A stretch of DNA of 6,835 nucleotides from assembly GCA_021204375.1 (NCBI GenBank), contig JAJPZL010000246.1, forward strand, positions 1 to 6,835, written 5' to 3'. Below are positions 6,814 through 6,835 of the stretch, piece after piece (positions within the stretch are counted from its first letter, which is position 1; each line of letters starts with the position of its first letter). This DNA comes from Bacteroides sp. GTDB taxonomy: Bacteria > Bacteroidota > Bacteroidia > Bacteroidales > Bacteroidaceae. The notes below the pieces were generated by a model. It did not search any database. It had not been told where the DNA came from and saw only the letters and a program-made list of their open reading frames with translations. The position numbers and the translations under genes are program-made.

Positions 6814-6835
6814 TTCGCCCCGTTAGGAGTAGATA

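Larger units (their letters stand above)
6425..6835. other. Repeat-dense, AT-rich intergenic region after queA
   Basis: No gene is recognisable on either strand; the longest ATG frames I traced end within a few dozen codons. The region carries repeated TTAACGCAC units, five TTATTAA motifs (6531, 6548, 6627, 6638, 6790), one perfect DnaA box, a 15-bp palindrome, phased TGTAG repeats and two adjacent hairpins. It could be a replication or partition site, a structured RNA or a regulatory region. The evidence does not decide between these. Confidence 0.5.

Noticed and set aside
6425..6835. Confident call of a chromosomal replication origin
   Set aside because: Only one perfect DnaA box and no dnaA or other origin-linked gene in the window; left as a finding.

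Overview
The window looks like chromosomal DNA from a member of the Bacteroidota, probably order Bacteroidales. The enolase, the DUF2027-Smr protein and the QueA all read like Bacteroidales orthologues. Several genes are preceded by the TAnnTTTG -7 element typical of this phylum, and no strong Shine-Dalgarno sequences are seen. GC content is moderate. I see no tRNA, rRNA, CRISPR array, transposase or phage gene.

Layout. Positions 1-365 have no convincing gene but hold a candidate promoter, a hairpin and a perfect 20-bp palindrome. Positions 366-1588 (+) form a tight three-gene cassette: a small 2[4Fe-4S] ferredoxin, a two-helix membrane protein with a Cys/His-rich tail, and an ECF-type sigma factor that overlaps the membrane gene by ATGA. 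The sigma gene carries an in-frame TAA at codon 40. A terminator (1609-1650) separates the cassette from an intact rhomboid-family intramembrane protease (1695-2279, +). A convergent intergenic region (2280-2500) with two hairpins follows. Enolase (2501-3858, -) comes next and is split by a 65-bp out-of-frame insertion flanked by 18-bp direct repeats. A DUF2027-Smr protein (4085-5131, -) with its own terminator lies upstream of it. It is divergent from queA (5207-6424, +), and a palindrome in the shared promoter region embeds both -7 boxes. The last 411 bases (6425-6835) have no gene but are dense in short repeats, palindromes and hairpins, and include one perfect DnaA box.

How the genes relate. 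The ferredoxin, membrane protein and sigma factor probably form one regulatory or redox unit (inference). Enolase (glycolysis), QueA (queuosine tRNA modification) and the Smr protein (nucleic-acid associated) are housekeeping neighbours with no obvious shared pathway.

The main anomaly is that two genes in under 3 kb are broken while their protein sequences otherwise look conserved. Recent gene decay (for example in a host-restricted lineage), recoding, and assembly or strain-mixture error are all possible, and the sequence alone does not decide. In enolase, the first frame ends in A AAG GGG followed at once by TAG. That is a textbook-form -1 slippery heptamer, and slipping there would rejoin the correct frame.
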